9,673 nt of DNA from CAZTEB01 sp964612735 (GTDB lineage: Bacteria > Patescibacteriota > Microgenomatia > UBA1400 > PJMF01): NCBI GenBank assembly GCA_964612735.1, contig CAZTEB010000037.1, forward strand, positions 1 through 9,673. The letters are read 5' to 3'. Under the pieces are notes generated by a model. The model searched no databases and was not told the origin of the DNA. It saw only the letters and a program-made list of their open reading frames with translations. Both the position numbers and the translations under genes were made by a program. Numbering within the stretch: the first letter of the stretch is position 1; each line of letters begins with the position of its first letter. Of this stretch, positions 6,707 through 9,673 are shown piece by piece.

Positions 6707-7454
6707 CTAAAAACTCCTCTATAGCAGTTGAGAACGAATTGGGATCATCGACAAATGGGAAGTGGCCAGCGTCTGGCATGACAGTGAGCTGAGAATGCTT
6801 AACCATTTGGTTAAATATCTTTGCTTTACTGATGGGTGTTGCTGTGTCATTAGCTCCCCAGATAAGAAGAGTCGGAGTGGTGATCAGACCTAGCTGATCA
6901 CTAATATCCTCTCTGACTATCCGCTTGAGAATGGCTTGTTGTTGGGGAGTAGCTGTTTGATAATCACCCGCCGTCTTTAGGATGTCAAGTGCTTTGTTAA
7001 TGATGCTCTGAGGGATCATCTGCTTCAAAGCATCGGGTAGTGTGTTGGCAATCGTAGTAATGACTCGTTCTTTGGCTGTCAGGTCGAGTGGGAGGCCTGC
7101 GGCATCCACTAGGATTAATTTTTGCAACCTTGAAGGCTTGGAAGCAGCGTGGAGTGCTGCGATTTTGCCACCAAATGAGTGACCAAGGAGTGAGTACTTC
7201 TTTGAACCCAAGACGTTTGGTATGAACTCATGTAGCCAAGCTACATACTCCTTTGAGCTCCAACTAGGTGCTGATAACTGCGATGATCCCATGCCAGGTA
7301 GGTCTGGAATAATGAGTTGATACTTTTGCGACAGCCTTGAAATGACGGGTGACCAGATTTGCCAGTCGCACCCCCAGCCGTGTAGTAGCACGAGTGGTGA
7401 GCCCGAGCCAATGACTTGGTAGTGGGTAGTGGTCTGTGCTAACTCAAGCTTCAT
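6699..7454 (-). CDS. Alpha/beta hydrolase
   Basis: Esterase/lipase-like serine hydrolase of 251 residues; the substrate cannot be read from sequence. The fold is complete. LVLLHGWGCD (21-30) supplies the oxyanion-hole region, the nucleophile elbow is GHSFGG with Ser93, the acid is Asp203 in WGANDTATP, and the base is His231 in AGHFPF. A helical cap lies at about 122-190. There is no signal peptide, so it is probably cytoplasmic. It begins nine bases after the solute-binding protein stop and overlaps the MurF-like gene by 8 bases. The spacing and the ddl neighbour suggest an envelope-linked role such as acting on an ester or amide in precursor metabolism, but that is inference. No clear Shine-Dalgarno precedes the ATG; translation may re-initiate after the upstream TAA. 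Confidence 0.9.
   Translation of the reverse strand: MKLELAQTTTHYQVIGSGSPLVLLHGWGCDWQIWSPVISRLSQKYQLIIPDLPGMGSSQLSAPSWSSKEYVAWLHEFIPNVLGSKKYSLLGHSFGGKIAALHAASKPSRLQKLILVDAAGLPLDLTAKERVITTIANTLPDALKQMIPQSIINKALDILKTAGDYQTATPQQQAILKRIVREDISDQLGLITTPTLLIWGANDTATPISKAKIFNQMVKHSQLTVMPDAGHFPFVDDPNSFSTAIEEFLDE
6714..6719 (-). promoter_or_regulatory. Shine-Dalgarno of the MurF-like gene, inside the hydrolase
   Basis: GAGGAG on the minus strand sits seven bases before the MurF-like ATG and encodes two Glu near the hydrolase C-terminus. With the 8-base overlap it implies translational coupling of the two genes. Confidence 0.7.
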
Positions 7455-7463
7455 AATGCTTCA

Positions 7464-8870
7464 TTAGGTTCGTTGTAGCTGGTAGCTGTAGAGGTGCCGC
7501 AAGAACACGGCCGGAGCATCTTCTAAGAAAAACTGTTGAAATTCTTGATAGATGGCTTGACGTTCGTTGGCATCTGCGGTGACGCGGCCACGCTCAAGTA
7601 AGGCATCAATCCTGGTGTTTTTATAGTGAGTGAAATTAGTGCTCTGTTCTGAGTGCCAGAGGTGATACTGGTCGGGGTCGGGTGGGATCTGTTGGCCGAT
7701 GATAGCTGCGTCAAACGAAGACAGATCTGGGAAGTTGTTTACCCTCACGGTGATTGAGACAGCAGCGTTAGGGCACTGTTCTTTATCCTCAATTTCATCG
7801 CCACTTTGGCAGCGCTCGACAGCCGATCTACCAAATTCTTCCCAAGCGAGCTTGGCTGCTTCAGCTTCAGCTTCAAAGGTGCTGGTTGTGATCAAGTCAA
7901 AGGTGAGAGGCTGGGGTGGGAGTTGATCAAACAGTCGCTCAAAAGCCCGATCAAGATCGTAGTCATATCCTCTGCCGCCTTCTAGGTAGGCCCAAGACTG
8001 GGGATTGATCGGTGAGGTAGCCCTAATGTCTTCTGTTGGTTTCGGTAGAGCATACGAGAGAGCTTGGCGAACGTTTTTGCTAAATAAAGGATTAGCATTG
8101 TCGAAGAATATGGCAGCGTACCTGTCTGTCCGCAGTTCACGATTGACGCTGGTGGTGTCCCAGTCGCCTATGTCATACGTGGCTGAAAGATCAGGCAGTA
8201 TATCTACTTCACCCAACTTATAGGCAGTGATGGCGCGCTGTTCAGTTTGGTAGAACCGATAAATCCTGCGCTCACTAGGGCTATCAAGTACAATCTCGCT
8301 CAGCTTGCCATTTTCATCTTCAGCATAGTCAGTTACTTGGAAGGCACCTACACCCATCGGTACGTCTCTCTCGAAGAAAACCATGTGTCGTTCTGGAACC
8401 ATTCTAATTTGCGGCCTCGAAACTACTTGGGGAAATGGTACGAAGGGTTCTGGTAGCTTGAAGATGATGTCATTTGGTGACGTCAGCACCTCAACATCTT
8501 TGTAGTTGAACTCAAAGTCGTCGGGGTTGACGGGGGTGCCATCATGCCACTGGAGGTTTTGTCTAATTACGAATCTATAGTGTCGACCGTCATCTTCGAC
8601 TACCCAGCGCTCCGCGACACTGGGGCTAACAGTGCCATCAGCTTCAACTTTAGTTAAGCCAGAACTAATATCATCAAGGACCTTGGGGGGAAGAGCATAA
8701 ATTGTGGGTTGGGCAACGACGCCGATATAGCTGCGTTTCTTATTTTCTATAGTACTTAAGACCCTGGGGATAATCAGTGAAAAAATAACGATGGCGGCGA
8801 CTATCGAGGCAATCATCACCAAGCCGTGCTTTTTGAGAAACGCGGTGAGGTACCAGTAGTAACGACGCAT
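7464..8870 (-). CDS. Membrane-anchored family-5 extracellular solute-binding protein (OppA/DppA-like)
   Basis: Ligand-binding subunit of the type that delivers peptides or other small molecules to an ABC importer. 468 residues, somewhat short for the family. A single hydrophobic helix at about 16-36 after a basic N-terminus, with no lipobox, suggests an uncleaved anchor. Family features are GLTKVEADGTVSPSVAERW (71-89), LQWHDGTPVNPDDF (106-119), MGVGAFQV (172-179, the degenerate GTGPY region), YKLGEVDI (217-224), KNVRQALSYAL (265-275) and IPPDPDQYHLWHSEQ (395-409). The only cysteines are 354 and 366, possibly a disulfide. No permease or ATPase genes are in the window. Its ATG lies six bases after a perfect TATAAT, and no Shine-Dalgarno is visible. 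The hydrolase follows after nine bases, so this gene probably opens the transcript running to ddl. Confidence 0.9.
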   Translation of the reverse strand: MRRYYWYLTAFLKKHGLVMIASIVAAIVIFSLIIPRVLSTIENKKRSYIGVVAQPTIYALPPKVLDDISSGLTKVEADGTVSPSVAERWVVEDDGRHYRFVIRQNLQWHDGTPVNPDDFEFNYKDVEVLTSPNDIIFKLPEPFVPFPQVVSRPQIRMVPERHMVFFERDVPMGVGAFQVTDYAEDENGKLSEIVLDSPSERRIYRFYQTEQRAITAYKLGEVDILPDLSATYDIGDWDTTSVNRELRTDRYAAIFFDNANPLFSKNVRQALSYALPKPTEDIRATSPINPQSWAYLEGGRGYDYDLDRAFERLFDQLPPQPLTFDLITTSTFEAEAEAAKLAWEEFGRSAVERCQSGDEIEDKEQCPNAAVSITVRVNNFPDLSSFDAAIIGQQIPPDPDQYHLWHSEQSTNFTHYKNTRIDALLERGRVTADANERQAIYQEFQQFFLEDAPAVFLRHLYSYQLQRT

Positions 8871-8876
8871 GAAACT

Positions 8877-8905
8877 ATTATACGGGGTAGAGGCTTGGGT
8901 GACTA
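8877..8905 (-). promoter_or_regulatory. Promoter of the solute-binding protein gene (leaderless)
   Basis: TATAAT (8882-8877) is a perfect -10. TAGTCA (8905-8900) matches the -35 consensus TTGACA at four of six positions with an exact 17 bp spacer. The -10 ends six bases before the ATG, so the normal start point falls on the A of the ATG and the mRNA would be leaderless. This is the best sigma-70-like promoter in the window and probably drives the five downstream minus-strand steps, including MurF-like and ddl. Confidence 0.65.
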
Positions 8906-8912
8906 ACCCAGC
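8893..8912 (-). repeat. Inverted repeat between secG and the solute-binding protein gene
   Basis: On the minus strand TGGGT-TAGTC-ACCCA forms a five-base-pair stem around a five-base loop; two further G-C pairs outside it form if one base is bulged. It starts directly after the secG stop and has no T-run, so it is a poor intrinsic terminator. The arms flank the -35 box, which lies mostly in the loop, so it could be an operator. It could also be a chance hairpin or a 3'-end stabiliser for secG mRNA. Confidence 0.4.
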
Positions 8913-9128
8913 TTATACTACCAACACACCAAGAGATACCAGAATAAATAAGACGACACCAGTGATAGTGGCGTTAAATAATACTTTCTCAAGTCCTCGG
9001 CGGGTGTGATAGGTTTCGCCACCGCCACCCCAGGTGCTACCAAGCCCTGAGCCTTGGGCTTGGAGTAGTATGGCTACTGTCAGTAAAACAGCGATGGTGA
9101 TTTGAGCAATAGTTAAAATAGTGTGCAT
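8913..9128 (-). CDS. secG: Preprotein translocase subunit SecG
   Basis: Small accessory subunit of the SecYEG export channel in the cytoplasmic membrane. 71 residues, typical for Gram-positive-like and CPR SecG. Two hydrophobic helices, about 5-23 and 52-71, flank a Gly-rich loop. The family motif is clear: LLQAQGSGLGSTWGGGGE (21-38), then a short basic stretch with TRRGLEKV and the second helix with NATI. The stop directly follows the second helix. It sits 47 bases after rny and 42 bases before the solute-binding protein gene. A TATACT ends nine bases before the ATG; AGGG four bases before the ATG might act as a weak Shine-Dalgarno on longer transcripts coming from rny. Confidence 0.93.
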   Translation of the reverse strand: MHTILTIAQITIAVLLTVAILLQAQGSGLGSTWGGGGETYHTRRGLEKVLFNATITGVVLFILVSLGVLVV

Positions 9129-9137
9129 GGTGCCCTA

Positions 9138-9143
9138 AGTATA
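9138..9143 (-). promoter_or_regulatory. -10 box for a nearly leaderless secG mRNA
   Basis: TATACT (9143-9138) is followed by nine bases and the ATG. A start at the usual distance falls at an A near 9131, giving the leader ACC. The geometry and predicted leader are the same as at prfB. No convincing -35 is seen at 17 bp (GCAAAA). Confidence 0.45.
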
Positions 9144-9175
9144 TCGTAGTTTTATAGCTTTTTTGCTCTAGCCAA

Positions 9176-9673
9176 TTAGGTAGCTACTTCTTGTACTCTA
9201 GTTTCTCTCGAGACGTTGACCGTGACAGTACCAGGGTACGTAAGCTTCTCCTTGATTTCATCTCTGATTCTGCCTGCCAGTACTTGCACATCATCGTCCT
9301 TAGATTTCTCAGGACTGAGTAGCACTCTGATTTCACGACCCGCTTGGATTGCGTAAGCTTGCTTGACGATATCATGCTGGGTAGCTACCTCTTCAAGCTT
9401 TTGGAGACGCTCTACGTACTCGTCATAATTTTCATACCGAGCCCCAGGTCGAGCGCCAGAGATAGCGTCGGCGATGTAGACTAGCATTTGCTCGGGTCCA
9501 GTGAAGGGTTCGTCTTCGTGGTGCTGGGCAATGCAGTCGACGACTGACTGAGGTAAGCCGTACTTCTTTGCGACTTTGACGCCTAGTTCGACGTGACTAC
9601 CTTCTACCTCATCTGAGACTTTGCCGATGTCGTGGAGTAAGCAGCCAAGCTTTACCACATTCACATCGGCTCC
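9176..9673 (-). CDS. rny: Ribonuclease Y, C-terminal part (5' end outside window)
   Basis: Endoribonuclease that starts mRNA decay, normally tethered to the membrane by an N-terminal helix. The window holds the last 165 residues, open to the right edge in frame; an internal GTG near the edge is not the true start because the family homology continues past it. The HD domain is clear: GCLLHDIGKV (metal-binding His-Asp), EGSHVELGVKVAKKYGLP, IAQHHEDEPF and ADAISGARPGARYE, then the family's C-terminal block AIQAGREIRVLLSP and the ending YPGTVTVNVSRETR. These match bacterial RNase Y closely. The N-terminal helix, coiled coil and KH domain lie outside the window. The gene ends TAA 47 bases before secG. 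Confidence 0.95.
   Translation of the reverse strand, partial: GADVNVVKLGCLLHDIGKVSDEVEGSHVELGVKVAKKYGLPQSVVDCIAQHHEDEPFTGPEQMLVYIADAISGARPGARYENYDEYVERLQKLEEVATQHDIVKQAYAIQAGREIRVLLSPEKSKDDDVQVLAGRIRDEIKEKLTYPGTVTVNVSRETRVQEVAT

Noticed and set aside
7699..8456. Several plus-strand open frames across the solute-binding protein gene.
   Set aside because: They lie antisense to a gene with clear family motifs and show no recognisable domain or ribosome binding site.
9156..9171. TAGCTTTTTTGCTCTA with six T on the plus strand as a possible terminator between rny and secG.
   Set aside because: No plus-strand gene ends there, and the stem (AGC/GCT) is only three pairs; on the minus strand there is no T-run.
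9662..9664. In-frame GTG near the right edge as a start for a short HD-domain gene.
   Set aside because: RNase Y homology continues upstream of it to the window edge, so the gene is simply cut off.
1..9673. CRISPR array, insertion sequence, phage, toxin-antitoxin or defence cluster.
   Set aside because: No direct repeats, transposase, integrase or small paired genes were seen; gaps are all under 50 bases and filled by promoters or terminators.

Overview
The window reads as bacterial chromosome from a small-genome lineage, most likely the Candidate Phyla Radiation (Patescibacteria). This placement rests on the kinds of genes seen, not on a marker gene: a DUF4012 membrane protein, a MurF-like ligase with a hydrophobic N-terminus in place of the usual MurF head, a membrane-anchored oligopeptide-binding protein with no permease nearby, and very tight packing. 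No gap between genes exceeds 50 bases. Eight of nine other-than-MFS genes are on the minus strand. The nine visible stop codons are five TAA and four TAG, with no TGA, although a release factor 2 gene (prfB) is present.

Layout, reading the minus strand from the right edge: rny (RNase Y, 5' end cut off) > secG > membrane-anchored family-5 solute-binding protein > alpha/beta hydrolase > MurF-like ligase > D-Ala-D-Ala ligase (ddl), ending at an intrinsic terminator at about 4190-4216. Next comes the only plus-strand gene, a 12-helix MFS-type transporter (2944-4206), convergent with ddl and divergent from the next group. To the left, on the minus strand, are a lipoprotein cyclophilin (peptidyl-prolyl isomerase) > DUF4012 membrane protein > prfB (3' end cut off).

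Most products act at the cell envelope: SecG in export, a lipoprotein foldase, an anchored binding protein, a DUF4012 protein, and the pair that makes D-Ala-D-Ala and joins it to the peptidoglycan precursor. RNase Y and RF2 act in RNA turnover and translation termination.

The clearest unusual signal is regulatory. Four genes (prfB, cyclophilin, solute-binding protein, secG) have a good -10 box ending 6-10 bases before the ATG and little or no Shine-Dalgarno sequence, as expected for leaderless or nearly leaderless mRNAs. The MurF-like, ddl and MFS genes instead have clear Shine-Dalgarno sequences. The cyclophilin and MFS genes share one palindromic -10. I found no CRISPR array, mobile element, tRNA, rRNA or obvious new defence system. 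The window looks like core envelope and housekeeping genes with several details worth checking.
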